Shown: positions 1 to 8,726 of the stretch, piece after piece
Position numbering within the stretch: the stretch's first letter is position 1
Layout of the letters: each line of letters starts with the position of its first letter
NCBI RefSeq assembly: GCF_003143855.1
Contig: NZ_QFRK01000005.1
Location: 48,897 to 112,896 of the forward strand
From: Streptomyces sp. NWU339
GTDB lineage: Bacteria; Actinomycetota; Actinomycetes; Streptomycetales; Streptomycetaceae
Direction of reading: 5' to 3'
Length of the DNA: 64,000 bases
Program-made: the position numbers and the translations under genes
The notes under the pieces: generated by a model
Databases searched by the model: none
What the model was told of the DNA's origin: nothing
Seen by the model: the letters and a program-made list of their open reading frames with translations, nothing else

Positions 1-626
1 AGCTGGAGATGGAGCTGACCGTCGAGCGCGGGCGCGGCTACGTCTCCGCCGTGCAGAACAAGCAGGTGGGCCAGGAGATCGGCCGGATTCCGGTCGACTC
101 CATCTACAGCCCCGTGCTGAAGGTCACGTACAAGGTCGAGGCGACCCGTGTCGAGCAGCGCACCGACTTCGACAAGCTGATCGTCGACGTCGAGACCAAG
201 CAGGCCATGCGTCCGCGTGACGCCATGGCGTCGGCCGGCAAGACCCTGGTCGAGCTGTTCGGTCTGGCCCGCGAGCTGAACATCGACGCCGAGGGCATCG
301 ACATGGGGCCGTCCCCGACGGACGCCGCTCTCGCCGCCGATCTGGCGCTGCCGATCGAGGAGCTGGAGCTCACCGTCCGGTCGTACAACTGCCTCAAGCG
401 GGAGGGCATCCACTCCGTGGGTGAGCTGGTCGCGCGCTCCGAGGCGGACCTCCTCGACATTCGCAACTTCGGTGCGAAGTCGATCGACGAGGTCAAGGCG
501 AAGCTGGCGGGGATGGGCCTGGCCCTCAAAGACAGCCCGCCCGGATTCGACCCCACCGCTGCGGCGGACGCCTTCGGCGCGGACGACGACGCGGATGCCG
601 GATTCGTAGAGACCGAGCAGTACTGA
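1..626 (+). CDS. rpoA: RNA polymerase alpha subunit, 3' part only
   Basis: C-terminal ~208 residues of RpoA; the 5' end lies before the window and the frame enters at base 3. Alpha dimerises to seed core RNA polymerase assembly, and its C-terminal domain binds UP elements and activators. Visible are the end of the N-terminal domain ([15 protein letters not shown]), a linker, and the alpha-CTD with [16 protein letters not shown] and [15 protein letters not shown], which form the helix-hairpin-helix DNA-contact region. The tail is acidic ([11 protein letters not shown]), as in actinobacterial RpoA. rplQ follows in the usual ribosomal operon order, 185 bases downstream, with a strong hairpin between them. 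Confidence 0.97.
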   Translation, partial: LEMELTVERGRGYVSAVQNKQVGQEIGRIPVDSIYSPVLKVTYKVEATRVEQRTDFDKLIVDVETKQAMRPRDAMASAGKTLVELFGLARELNIDAEGIDMGPSPTDAALAADLALPIEELELTVRSYNCLKREGIHSVGELVARSEADLLDIRNFGAKSIDEVKAKLAGMGLALKDSPPGFDPTAAADAFGADDDADAGFVETEQY

Positions 627-708
627 GCTCGGGCTCGACGGTTCGTTTTTGACTGCGGGCCCGCCGTGGCTGGTCGAGCCCACGCGACGGAGTCGCATAT
701 CGACACCT

Positions 709-733
709 CCCCGCGCCCCTTTGGGGCGCGGGG
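709..733 (+). terminator. perfect GC hairpin between rpoA and rplQ
   Basis: An 11-bp perfect stem (CCCCGCGCCCC at 709-719, GGGGCGCGGGG at 723-733) with a TTT loop. No T-run follows, so it may be a processing or attenuation element rather than a full terminator. It sits between two genes that are normally cotranscribed. Confidence 0.6.
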
Positions 734-811
734 TCTCCGACAGGCGACCGCCTGCTCGGATACTGACTCCGGTACCTGATACGGCCGGGGCAGACACCTA
801 GGAGATACACC

Positions 812-1339
812 ATGCCGAAGCCCGCCAAGGGTGCCCGTATGGGCGGCAGCGCCTCGCACGAGAAGCTGATGCTCGCGAACCTCGCGAAGTCGCTCTTCGA
901 GCACGGGCGCATCACCACCACCGAGGCGAAGGCGCGCAGGCTGCGCCCGTACGCCGAGCGTCTGGTCACCAAGGCGAAGAAGGGCGACCTTCATAACCGC
1001 CGTCAGGTGCTCCAGGTGATCACGGACAAGAGCATCGTCCACACGCTCTTCACCGAGATCGGCCCGCGGTACGAGAACCGTCCCGGTGGCTACACCCGTA
1101 TCACCAAGATCGGTAACCGCCGTGGCGACAACGCGCCCATGGCCGTCATCGAGCTGGTCGAGGCCCTGACGGTCGCGCAGCAGGCGACGGGCGAGGCCGA
1201 GGCCGCGACCAAGCGCGCGGTCAAGGAAGACGCCCTCAAGAAGGACGAGGCCGCCGAGGCCCCGGCCGAGGACGCCAAGGCCGACCTGACCAAGGACGAG
1301 GCCGCCGAGGCCCCGGCCGAGGACGCCAAGGACGCCTGA
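812..1339 (+). CDS. rplQ: 50S ribosomal protein L17
   Basis: Ribosomal protein L17 of the large subunit, near the exit tunnel. The core (residues 1-120) has the family start [18 protein letters not shown] and the block [13 protein letters not shown], ending in [22 protein letters not shown] at 812 is preceded by AGGAGA (801-806). At 175 residues it is longer than the ~120-residue bacterial core. The extra C-terminus is Ala/Glu/Lys-rich and contains a duplicated block ([13 protein letters not shown] twice). Such acidic/Ala tails occur in actinobacterial L17, but the exact 40-base DNA duplication looks recent. A strong terminator follows at 1361. Confidence 0.97.
   Translation: MPKPAKGARMGGSASHEKLMLANLAKSLFEHGRITTTEAKARRLRPYAERLVTKAKKGDLHNRRQVLQVITDKSIVHTLFTEIGPRYENRPGGYTRITKIGNRRGDNAPMAVIELVEALTVAQQATGEAEAATKRAVKEDALKKDEAAEAPAEDAKADLTKDEAAEAPAEDAKDA
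1241..1331 (+). repeat. 40-bp exact direct repeat inside rplQ tail
   Basis: Bases 1241-1280 and 1292-1331 are identical 40-mers starting AAGGACGAGGCC, 51 bases apart start to start (17 codons), so the frame is kept. They encode the two copies of the [13 protein letters not shown] block. Likely a slippage or unequal-recombination duplication. Confidence 0.9.
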
Positions 1340-1360
1340 GGCAGCGCTGCTTCACGTTGA

Positions 1361-1393
1361 GCGGGTCCGCCCTTGTGGGGGCGGGCCCGCTTT
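1361..1393 (+). terminator. intrinsic terminator after rplQ
   Basis: 12-bp stem (1361-1372 with 1379-1390, one G-T wobble), 6-base loop, then TTT. It ends the rpoA-rplQ transcript just before truA, so truA may rely on read-through or its own promoter. Confidence 0.8.
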
Positions 1394-1416
1394 CGCGTGC
1401 CTGAGAGGATCTGTAT

Positions 1417-2277
1417 GTGAGTGACGAAATAGAGCCCGGACACGTCCGTATCCGTCTCGATCTCTCCTACGACGGGACCGAGTTCTCCGGCTGGGCCAAG
1501 CAGGCCGGCGGCAGACGGACCGTGCAGGGGGAGATCGAGGACGCCCTGCGGACCGTCACGCGGTCCGGGGAGACGACGTACGAGCTGACCGTGGCCGGCC
1601 GGACCGACGCCGGGGTGCACGCGCGCGGCCAGGTGGCCCATGTCGACCTGCCGGTCGAACTGTGGGGGGAGCACCGGGAGAAGCTGCTCAAGCGACTCGC
1701 CGGACGGCTCCCGCGCGACGTGCGGATCTGGTCCCTCACCGAGGCCCCCGCGGGCTTCGACGCCCGGTTCTCCGCGGTCTGGCGGCGCTACGCGTACCGC
1801 GTCACCGACCACCCCGGCGGGGTGGACCCGTTGCTGCGCGGCCATGTGCTGTGGCACGACTGGCCCCTTGACGTCGACGCCATGAACGAGGCCGCCCGGC
1901 GGTTGCTGGGGGAGCACGACTTCGCCGCGTACTGCAAGCGGCGGGAGGGCGCCACGACCATCCGTACGCTCCAGGAGCTGAGCCTGCTGCGCGACGCGGA
2001 CGGGGTGATCACGGCGACGGTCCGGGCCGACGCCTTCTGCCACAACATGGTGCGCTCGCTGATCGGGGCGCTGCTGTTCGTCGGCGACGGGCACCGCGAG
2101 CCCGACTGGCCGGGCAAGGTGCTGGCGGCGGGCGTACGGGACTCGGCGGTGCATGTCGTACGTCCGCACGGGCTGACCCTGGAGGAGGTCGGTTACCCGG
2201 CCGACGACCTCCTGGCCGCCCGCAACAAGGAGGCCCGCAACAAGCGGTCGCTGCCGGCGACGGTGCGGTGCTGCTGA
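1417..2277 (+). CDS. truA: tRNA pseudouridine(38-40) synthase TruA
   Basis: Converts U38-U40 of the tRNA anticodon stem to pseudouridine. The N-terminal strand [16 protein letters not shown] and the catalytic block [20 protein letters not shown] (Asp of GRTDAGVHA is the nucleophile) are present, as is the C-terminal motif [14 protein letters not shown]. 286 residues, normal for actinobacteria. GTG at 1417 is chosen because GAGAGGA lies at 1403-1409. It sits directly behind the rplQ terminator, the usual rplQ-truA order. The C-terminus is rich in Asn/Lys/Arg ([16 protein letters not shown]). It converges on a lipoprotein gene on the other strand. Confidence 0.96.
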   Translation: MSDEIEPGHVRIRLDLSYDGTEFSGWAKQAGGRRTVQGEIEDALRTVTRSGETTYELTVAGRTDAGVHARGQVAHVDLPVELWGEHREKLLKRLAGRLPRDVRIWSLTEAPAGFDARFSAVWRRYAYRVTDHPGGVDPLLRGHVLWHDWPLDVDAMNEAARRLLGEHDFAAYCKRREGATTIRTLQELSLLRDADGVITATVRADAFCHNMVRSLIGALLFVGDGHREPDWPGKVLAAGVRDSAVHVVRPHGLTLEEVGYPADDLLAARNKEARNKRSLPATVRCC

Positions 2278-2337
2278 CCCGCACCGCACCCGCCTCGCCG
2301 CTCGGCACCCCGCTGGACACCCTGCGCGGCACCTTGT

Positions 2338-3330
2338 TCAACGAGCTGCTCCTTCCTCCGCCCAGGTCGTGAGCAGGCCAGACAGGGCGGCCACGACCTC
2401 CTCGGCGTCGGGGCCGTCGCCGCGGCCGTCCGGGGCCAGTTCCAGGTGCAGGAAGGTCGCGTGGTGCTGCTGCGCCGCCCTGCCCTGGACGTTGGTGGTG
2501 CCCTCCAGGGGGCAGCGGGCCGACCAGCCCCGGCAGACCCGCAGCCCGTCCGCCTCCAGCCGGTCGGCCAGGACGGAGGCCTCGCCGGGTGCGCTCTGCG
2601 CGGCGCCGCCGGAGAGGACGGCGTCGTAGCGCTTCGCGGAGGACTCGGCGAAGCCGTGCAACTGGATGCCGGGCACCCCGCGCTTCTGCAGTTCCACGAC
2701 GATCAGGTGGAAGGCGCTGTCCTCGCGGTGGGCCACATCGGCGTCGCCGTCGCCCGCCCGGCGGTGGGCGCCGGCCAGGACCAGCGCGCCGCCAGGGTTG
2801 TCCTCCAGCAGTCGTAGGCCGAGCGCCTCGGTCTTTCGGTCGGAGACGGGGTGCGGCACCTGGGCGTTCCAGCGGACGGTGGAGTCCGCGTTCAGATACA
2901 GGCGCCCCCAGCCCGTGCTCGGGCCCTTGCCCGAGGCCGCGACCTCGTCGTAGCGGCGGCCGGTCGCGGTGTCGGTGAGGCGGGTCACGCGCAGGCCGAT
3001 CGGGGCGAGGATCTCGTCCGCCTCGCGTGCGTCCCGGTCGAGGAGCCGTCCGATGCCGCGGGCGAGCCGGTCGCGCTGGTCGGCGTCGGGGGGCGTGTAG
3101 GGGCCGTCGCGCTCGATGGCCTCCGTGTAGGTGAGGACACGGCCGCGAAGGTCCACCAGCTCCCGGGAGGCCGGAACAGTTTCCTCCGATTTCCGCTCAG
3201 AGTCGGCTTGGCAACCCGTCACTGTCAGAAAAAGTAGCAACAGGGCGAGAATTGGAGAGAAACGTGACTGTCTCGTAATGGATATTGGCGTGATGGCCGT
3301 GTGGACCGTGTGAACATGACCGAGTGACAC
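2338..3330 (-). CDS. putative secreted lipoprotein, unknown function
   Basis: A 330-residue protein I do not recognise. It has a hydrophobic stretch SPILALLLLFLTV followed by a lipobox ending TVTGC (Cys40), so it should be a membrane-anchored extracellular lipoprotein. The 39 residues before the Cys make an unusually long signal; no other ATG/GTG start fits, because the next GTG lies inside the hydrophobic core. The mature part is charged and has Cys residues near 277 and 283 that could form a disulphide. GTG at 3330 overlaps the start of the divergent PgsA-like gene by 7 bases, and no clear ribosome-binding site is seen. The 5' end is noticeably less GC-rich (3225-3290) than the neighbours. 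It may belong functionally with the Pgs-like cluster. Confidence 0.75.
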   Translation of the reverse strand: MSLGHVHTVHTAITPISITRQSRFSPILALLLLFLTVTGCQADSERKSEETVPASRELVDLRGRVLTYTEAIERDGPYTPPDADQRDRLARGIGRLLDRDAREADEILAPIGLRVTRLTDTATGRRYDEVAASGKGPSTGWGRLYLNADSTVRWNAQVPHPVSDRKTEALGLRLLEDNPGGALVLAGAHRRAGDGDADVAHREDSAFHLIVVELQKRGVPGIQLHGFAESSAKRYDAVLSGGAAQSAPGEASVLADRLEADGLRVCRGWSARCPLEGTTNVQGRAAQQHHATFLHLELAPDGRGDGPDAEEVVAALSGLLTTWAEEGAAR

Positions 3331-4532
3331 AGCGTAAGTCTCTCCCTAAGGTTCGGGTGGCTGCCACCCTGATCGCGCTGACCGGCCTGCTGGCCTCGTG
3401 CGGTACGGCCGACGGCTCCGTGGAGCCGCAGGCCAAGCCGGGGGGACGCTCCTTCACCGTCGCGGCCACGGGTGACGTGCTCATCCACCCCGAGCTGGTC
3501 GAGCAGGCGGCCAAGGACGCCGAGGAGACCGGTGAGGGAGAGAAGGGGCTGGACTTCGGGCCGCTGCTCGCCGGGGTGAAGCCTGTCATCAGTGAGGCGG
3601 ACCTGGCCATCTGCCACATGGAGACGCCCGTGGGCAAGCCGGAGGGCCCCTTCGAGGGGTACCCGGAGTTCCTGGTCCCGCCGCAGGTCCTGACGTCACT
3701 GAAGGACGTGGGCTACGACACCTGCTCGACGGCCTCCAACCACACGTTCGACCACGGGCTGGACGGAGTGCGGCGCACGCTGGACGTCATGGACGAGGTA
3801 GGCCTCGGACACGCCGGATCGGCGCGGTCGGCCAAGGAGGCGGAGCGGATCAACATCCGCGACGTCGAGGGAGTCAAGGTCGCGCATCTCTCCTACTCCT
3901 GGGAGTCGTTCCTGAACCCGACGCCCGAGAAGCAGAAATGGGCGCTGAACCGGCTCGACACCGACGAGATCAAGAGGGCCGAGGTGCGGGCCCGGAAAGA
4001 GGGCGCCGAGGTAGTGATCCTCACGGTCCACTGGGGGCTGGAGCACTACAACGAGCCCAGCGTGCCCCAGTTGCAGATGGCGCAGCGGCTCACCGAGGAG
4101 ACGGGCATCGACCTCGTCATCGGCCATCACGCCCACGTCGTCCAGCCGATCCAGAAGGTGAACGGCACCTGGATCGCCTACAGCCTCGGCAACCATGTGG
4201 CCCGGCACTCCTCGCCGACCGGATTGACCGAGGAGGGGGCCATCGGCTGGTTCGAGTTCCAGGAGACCACCGAGGGCTGGGACGTCACCGCGCGCTACCG
4301 CACCACGCTGGTGGACATCCCGCCCAAGGTGGAGGACGAGGAAGAGGTGCCCGAGGGCGCGGTGCGGGACCTCCGGCTGGTGGACGCCCAGCAGATGCTC
4401 GACGAGCCGGGAGACCTGTCCGAGGAGCGGCTCGCCCGCTACCGGCTGGCGCTCGACCGGACCCGGGGCTTCCTCTACAACCGGGGCGCCCCCGGCGGCG
4501 ACGGCCTGGAGCAGCTCTCGATGGAGAAGTGA
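3324..4532 (+). CDS. pgsA: PgsA/CapA-family lipoprotein (poly-gamma-glutamate biosynthesis)
   Basis: 402-residue lipoprotein: basic N-terminus, hydrophobic core and lipobox LLASC (Cys26). The mature part is the CapA domain, a calcineurin-like metallophosphatase fold: FTVAATGDVLIHPEL near residue 48, ICHMETPV near 95, TASNHTFDHG near 135, ILTVHWGLEHYNEP near 230 and IGHHAHVVQPI near 265. In Bacillus, PgsA/CapA is the membrane-anchored partner that exports or retains poly-gamma-glutamate. Catalytic activity is not established for the family. The start GTG at 3324 gives a clean signal peptide but lacks a good ribosome-binding site, so leaderless translation is possible. First of five co-directional genes with pgsB, pgsC, a sensor and an NlpC hydrolase. 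Confidence 0.9.
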   Translation: MTQRKSLPKVRVAATLIALTGLLASCGTADGSVEPQAKPGGRSFTVAATGDVLIHPELVEQAAKDAEETGEGEKGLDFGPLLAGVKPVISEADLAICHMETPVGKPEGPFEGYPEFLVPPQVLTSLKDVGYDTCSTASNHTFDHGLDGVRRTLDVMDEVGLGHAGSARSAKEAERINIRDVEGVKVAHLSYSWESFLNPTPEKQKWALNRLDTDEIKRAEVRARKEGAEVVILTVHWGLEHYNEPSVPQLQMAQRLTEETGIDLVIGHHAHVVQPIQKVNGTWIAYSLGNHVARHSSPTGLTEEGAIGWFEFQETTEGWDVTARYRTTLVDIPPKVEDEEEVPEGAVRDLRLVDAQQMLDEPGDLSEERLARYRLALDRTRGFLYNRGAPGGDGLEQLSMEK

Positions 4533-4673
4533 CAGGACCCACACCCGAAGTCCGCGTCGGGGATACAACCTTGTCGGCGTTTATCAGTCCATTCAGTGAC
4601 GACGTCGCACGGCCGAGGTAGTGGTGCCCCGGCGTACGCCCGGCACTCGCGTCAAGACCAAGGAAGACCACCG

Positions 4674-7034
4674 GTGACATCGAGCCATGTCGCGCCGCCC
4701 TCAGCGCAGGGACAGCGCCGCAGTCGCAGACGGGCGGACATGCCCCTGCTCGGCGGCATCCGCCCGCCGATCGCGGTGCTGTGCGTACTGATCCTCGCCC
4801 TGGCCGGGCTGACCGCCAAGGTGCTCGGTCCCGGCGGCGACCCCGTCGTGCCCAAGGCGGTGCTCTCCTCCCAGCAGCACTTCGCCGAGGACGGGGCGAT
4901 CGCCCTGCGCGCCTCGATCGACGAGCGGGTCACGGACCTGCGGCGCACCGCCACCGCGCTGAACGCCGGGAAGCCGGCCGAGCCGGAGGACGTCCTGTCC
5001 GACCTGGGCAGGACGTACCAGAAGTGGACCGGCACCACGGTGGTGGACCTGGAGAGCGGGGACGTGCTCGCCGCGCGTGGCGAACGCATCCCGCTCGCCT
5101 GGCTGGACAAGGAGGTCCTCACCGGAAAGACCGCCCTCGTCCCGCGCATGGTGCGACTGGAGACCGGTGACGTCCGGCTGATGACGATGGCCGTCCTCGA
5201 CTGGAAGGACCGCCCGCAGCAGCTGTTGATCGCCTCCAACAGCCTGTCCGTGCCGCCCATCACGCTGGGTCCGTTCCGCACCATGGCGGTCGTGGCCAAG
5301 GACGGCGAGGTGCTCGCGACGGCCGGCTTCGAGCGGTCCGAGGCGCTCAACTCGGACCAGCAGCGCACGGAGCTCGAATTCCTGCAGAAGCAGATGTCCG
5401 ACCTGTCCGGCCAAGCGGCCGAGCGGGCGGAGCAGCACCCCGTCACCGCCAAGGAGCCCGGTTCCCGCGGCTACCCCGGCGTCAGCGGGAATCTGGTGGG
5501 CGACGACTACAACGGTCGCGTCGTCACCGCCGGCTACGCCTCCCTGGCCTCCTCCGACCCCGAGGAGAAGGACAGCGTCGCGGCGGGCCTCGGGCTCACC
5601 GTCGTGGCCATGCTGCCCGTGGTCGCCGAGCAGAGCGCCGGCGCGGCGGACCGGGAACTGTACGGGCTGATCGCGGCCGGTGCCCTGGTGGTGCTCGGAC
5701 TGCTGGCCGCCGCGGTGCTGTGGGCGCGGGTGCAGCGTCCGCTGCTGCGTCTGTTCCTGGAGTCCCGCCGGCTCGCCCGGGGTGACCTGACCCGTCCCGT
5801 CGGCACCTTCCGCGGCGGCGAGGCCGCTCGGATCGGCTCCGCCCTGGAACGGCTCCGGGGCCAGCTCGGCGGTCCGGGCGGTCCCGGTGGCCCCGGTCGG
5901 GCGAGCGCCGGGAAGCCGGGCGGTCGGCTCCGGTTCGGCATCCGGGCGCAGCTCGTGGTGACCGCGGTGCTGCTGCTCCTGTGGTGCCTGCCGGTCGGCC
6001 TGCTGCTGAACCGCACCGACGACTCGGTCAGCGTGCCCGCCACCATGGTCAACGACCAGCGTGACCGTACCGACCTGGTGTCCGACCGGGTCCGCCGGGC
6101 GCTGAACGAGGCCCAGGCGGACCTGGTCTCCGCCTCCCGTCTCGTCGACGTGGCCGACCGGGGCGCCACCGAGAACATGCTCAAGGACGCCCTGCGCAAG
6201 CACACCCGGTACGCGGCGCTGTACGTCGTCGACGCGGGCGGCGAGGTCGTCGCCCGCGCCGGTGGCGACCCGCACGACTGGAGCGACGACAAGAAGCTGC
6301 CCCTGGTCAGGGTGTCCGGGGAGGGCGGCAAGAAGCCGGTACTCCAGGCCGGCGCCCCCGTGCCCGAGGAGAAGGGCGTCACCCTGGTGGGTGAGGTGCG
6401 GATCGAGTTCCTCAACTCACTGCTGAAACGTCCCGGCCTCGGCGAGGTCCGGGTGGTGGACCCCAAGGGCCGCACCCTCGCCGCCAGCAACGGCTTCCTC
6501 GCCTTCGAGGACCTGCCCCGCGAGGCCCTGACCGACCTGGTCCGGGCGGGCAGCGTGCAGGTCGGCGCCGGACCCGTCGAGAACGGGCTGCTCATCCGGG
6601 ACGGCGGCAACGTCACCGTCGCCGCCGCGGCTCCCTTCTCCGGTGGCGGTGTCGCCGCCGACATCGGCTGGACCGTGGTCAGCTGGCAGAACGCCGACCG
6701 CTTCCAGATCACCGCGTACGAGCGCGAGGACCGCAGTGTGCTCGCCGGCCTGCTCGGTCTCGCCGCGATCGTGGTCTGCCTGGGCTGGGTGCACCTGGTG
6801 GTCGCCCGGCCGCTGCGGGCCCTCGCCACCAGCGCCGAGAAGCTGGCCGACGGTGATCTGAAGTCGGTGCTCTACCCCACGTACCACGACGAGGTGGGAG
6901 CGGTCGTCCGCAGCCTCGAACTGATCCGTCAGCAGCTCCAGGCCCGCAGACAGAACCAGTCCCGCCGCCCCGCCGAACCCCGGCCGACCGAGCCCCGACC
7001 CGGTGAACCCCGGCTCGGCGCCGGAGGAAGGTGA
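4674..7034 (+). CDS. membrane protein with two Cache-like and two HAMP domains, no output domain
   Basis: 786 residues from GTG 4674, chosen because AGGAAG (4661-4666) lies 7 bases upstream; an in-frame ATG at 4596 has no such site. Order: TM1 (~24-48), extracellular Cache-like region (~50-325), TM2 (~328-353), HAMP1 beginning VQRPLLRLFLESRRLARGDL, Gly/Pro-rich linker, TM3 (~422-445), second extracellular region, TM4 (~687-710), HAMP2 (ARPLRALATSAEKLADGDL to ~760) and a Pro/Arg-rich tail. No histidine kinase, cyclase, GGDEF or methyl-accepting domain follows either HAMP. It lies between pgsA-like and pgsB-like genes, its stop 7 bases before pgsB. Probably a sensor or scaffold that acts on the polymer synthase; this role is inferred from context only. 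Confidence 0.82.
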   Translation: MTSSHVAPPSAQGQRRSRRRADMPLLGGIRPPIAVLCVLILALAGLTAKVLGPGGDPVVPKAVLSSQQHFAEDGAIALRASIDERVTDLRRTATALNAGKPAEPEDVLSDLGRTYQKWTGTTVVDLESGDVLAARGERIPLAWLDKEVLTGKTALVPRMVRLETGDVRLMTMAVLDWKDRPQQLLIASNSLSVPPITLGPFRTMAVVAKDGEVLATAGFERSEALNSDQQRTELEFLQKQMSDLSGQAAERAEQHPVTAKEPGSRGYPGVSGNLVGDDYNGRVVTAGYASLASSDPEEKDSVAAGLGLTVVAMLPVVAEQSAGAADRELYGLIAAGALVVLGLLAAAVLWARVQRPLLRLFLESRRLARGDLTRPVGTFRGGEAARIGSALERLRGQLGGPGGPGGPGRASAGKPGGRLRFGIRAQLVVTAVLLLLWCLPVGLLLNRTDDSVSVPATMVNDQRDRTDLVSDRVRRALNEAQADLVSASRLVDVADRGATENMLKDALRKHTRYAALYVVDAGGEVVARAGGDPHDWSDDKKLPLVRVSGEGGKKPVLQAGAPVPEEKGVTLVGEVRIEFLNSLLKRPGLGEVRVVDPKGRTLAASNGFLAFEDLPREALTDLVRAGSVQVGAGPVENGLLIRDGGNVTVAAAAPFSGGGVAADIGWTVVSWQNADRFQITAYEREDRSVLAGLLGLAAIVVCLGWVHLVVARPLRALATSAEKLADGDLKSVLYPTYHDEVGAVVRSLELIRQQLQARRQNQSRRPAEPRPTEPRPGEPRLGAGGR

Positions 7035-7040
7035 CCCGCC

Positions 7041-8672
7041 GTGCTCTACCTCTACTTCGCCCTGCTGGTCTGCTGCGTGCTCCTGCTCGTCGCGGGCATC
7101 GTCGAGCAGCGCCGGCACTACGCCGCCCTGCACTCCATACCGTCCCGGGTGCTCGTCAACGGCATCCGGGGCAAGTCCTCCATCACCCGGCTGTGCGCCG
7201 GCGCCCTGCGCGGTGGTGACCTGACCACGGTCGCCAAGACGACCGGCACGGCCGCCCGCTTCATCCACCCGGACGCGACCGAGGAGCCGGTCTACCGCAA
7301 GTTCGGCATCGCCAACGTGGTGGAGCAGATCGGCATCGTCCGCCGGGCCGCCGCGTACCGGCCCGACGCGCTCGTCATCGAGTGCATGGCGGTCATGCCG
7401 GCCCTGCAGGAGGTCAACCAGAGCAAGCTGATCCGTTCGACGATCGGCGTGCTGTGCAACGTACGTGAGGACCACCTTGCCGAGATGGGCCCCACGCTCG
7501 ACGACGTGGCCCGCTCGCTGTGCCGTTCCATGCCCCAGGACGGCATCTGCGTCACCGCCGAGAAGGATCGTTTCGACATCCTCCAGGAGGAGGCCGACGC
7601 CCGGAACTGCAAGCTGATCTACGCGGACCCCGAGACGGTGACCGACGAGGAGCTGCGCGGCTTCAGCTGGTTCACGTTCAAGGAGAACGTCGCGATCGCC
7701 CTGGTCGTGGCCGAGCTGCTCGGCGTGGAACGCAAGGTCGCCCTGCAGGGCATGTACGACGCCCCGCCGGACCCCGGTGTGCTCTCCGTCGAGCGGTACG
7801 TGACCGAGGAGGGCAAGCGGCTCGCCTTCGCCAACGTCTTCGCGGCCAACGACCCCGAGTCGACGCTGATGAACATCAACCAGCTGCTCGACCTCGGCGC
7901 GATCAGCCGTCCGCTGAACGTCGTCATCAACTGCCGCCCGGACCGCGTGGAGCGCAACGGGCAGATGGGCGAGATCGTCCCCGACCTCCAGCCGGACAAC
8001 GTCTTCGTCATCGGGCACCCCGCCAAGAGCGCCATCGACGCCATCCCCGCCGAGTGGCGGGACCGCGCGGTGGACCTGGGCGGCGACCGCCGGGACGCGC
8101 ACGAGTTCATGCCGGAACTGCTCGGCCGCATGTCCGACGGCTCCTCCCTCGTCGCCATCGGCAACATCCACGGCCAGGGTGAGGAACTCCTGGAGTACCT
8201 GGCCGAACTCCCGGCGGACGAGACGCCCGACGCGGAGCAGCCGGCCGACGCGGAGCGGACGCCGGACCCGGCCACCGCCGTTCCCGCGCAGCAGGTGCCC
8301 CGCCTGGACCCGTTCGCCGCCTACCCGACGGCGTACGAGGAGCGCTACCAGGCCTCCCAGACCCAGGAGATCCCCGTCATCCGCCGCAACCTCCTCGCCC
8401 AGCAGGCGGCGCTCCAGGAGCAGCAGCAGGGCCAGTACATCCAGCACGCCCAGCAGGCCCAGCACGCCCAGGGTGGCCAGCACGAGCAGCAGGGCTGGTT
8501 CGCGCAGCGGCCCGCACAGAGTGTTCCGCAGCAGGGGCAGCGCGCTCCGCAGCACGGGCAGTACCAGGAGCACGCACCCGAGCAGGGGCACCGGCCGTAC
8601 TACGACGGGCCCGACGGCGGCCCCTGGCATCCGACCGACGAGGACAGCGGTGGACCGCCCCCGCGCCGCTGA
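7041..8672 (+). CDS. pgsB: PgsB/CapB-like poly-gamma-glutamate synthase ligase
   Basis: ATP-dependent amide ligase related to Mur ligases that adds glutamate (or a similar residue) through gamma-linkages. It has an N-terminal membrane segment (LYLYFALLVCCVLLLVAGIV), then the family blocks SRVLVNGIRGKSSITRL (ATP site, residues ~34-50), ALVIECMAVMPALQEVNQ, VLCNVREDHLAEMG and VIGHPAKSAIDAIPAEW; the core ends near residue 390. A further ~150 residues are Gln/His-rich low complexity (QQAQHAQGGQHEQQ), absent from Bacillus PgsB. GTG at 7041 follows GGAGGAAGG (7023-7031). Polymer identity cannot be read from sequence. Confidence 0.9.
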   Translation: MLYLYFALLVCCVLLLVAGIVEQRRHYAALHSIPSRVLVNGIRGKSSITRLCAGALRGGDLTTVAKTTGTAARFIHPDATEEPVYRKFGIANVVEQIGIVRRAAAYRPDALVIECMAVMPALQEVNQSKLIRSTIGVLCNVREDHLAEMGPTLDDVARSLCRSMPQDGICVTAEKDRFDILQEEADARNCKLIYADPETVTDEELRGFSWFTFKENVAIALVVAELLGVERKVALQGMYDAPPDPGVLSVERYVTEEGKRLAFANVFAANDPESTLMNINQLLDLGAISRPLNVVINCRPDRVERNGQMGEIVPDLQPDNVFVIGHPAKSAIDAIPAEWRDRAVDLGGDRRDAHEFMPELLGRMSDGSSLVAIGNIHGQGEELLEYLAELPADETPDAEQPADAERTPDPATAVPAQQVPRLDPFAAYPTAYEERYQASQTQEIPVIRRNLLAQQAALQEQQQGQYIQHAQQAQHAQGGQHEQQGWFAQRPAQSVPQQGQRAPQHGQYQEHAPEQGHRPYYDGPDGGPWHPTDEDSGGPPPRR

Positions 8673-8726
8673 CCTCCCGCGGGCCGACCGCCCTCCTTCC
8701 TTCCGCACACCTGCCCGGAGACCCCG

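Noticed and set aside
4652..6275. Two long minus-strand frames over the Cache-HAMP gene
   Set aside because: Plus strand shows clear TM and HAMP pattern with its own ribosome-binding site; the minus frames are compositional shadows.
6417..8708. 763-codon minus-strand open frame over pgsB
   Set aside because: Mirror of the GC-rich pgsB coding strand; no recognisable protein features.
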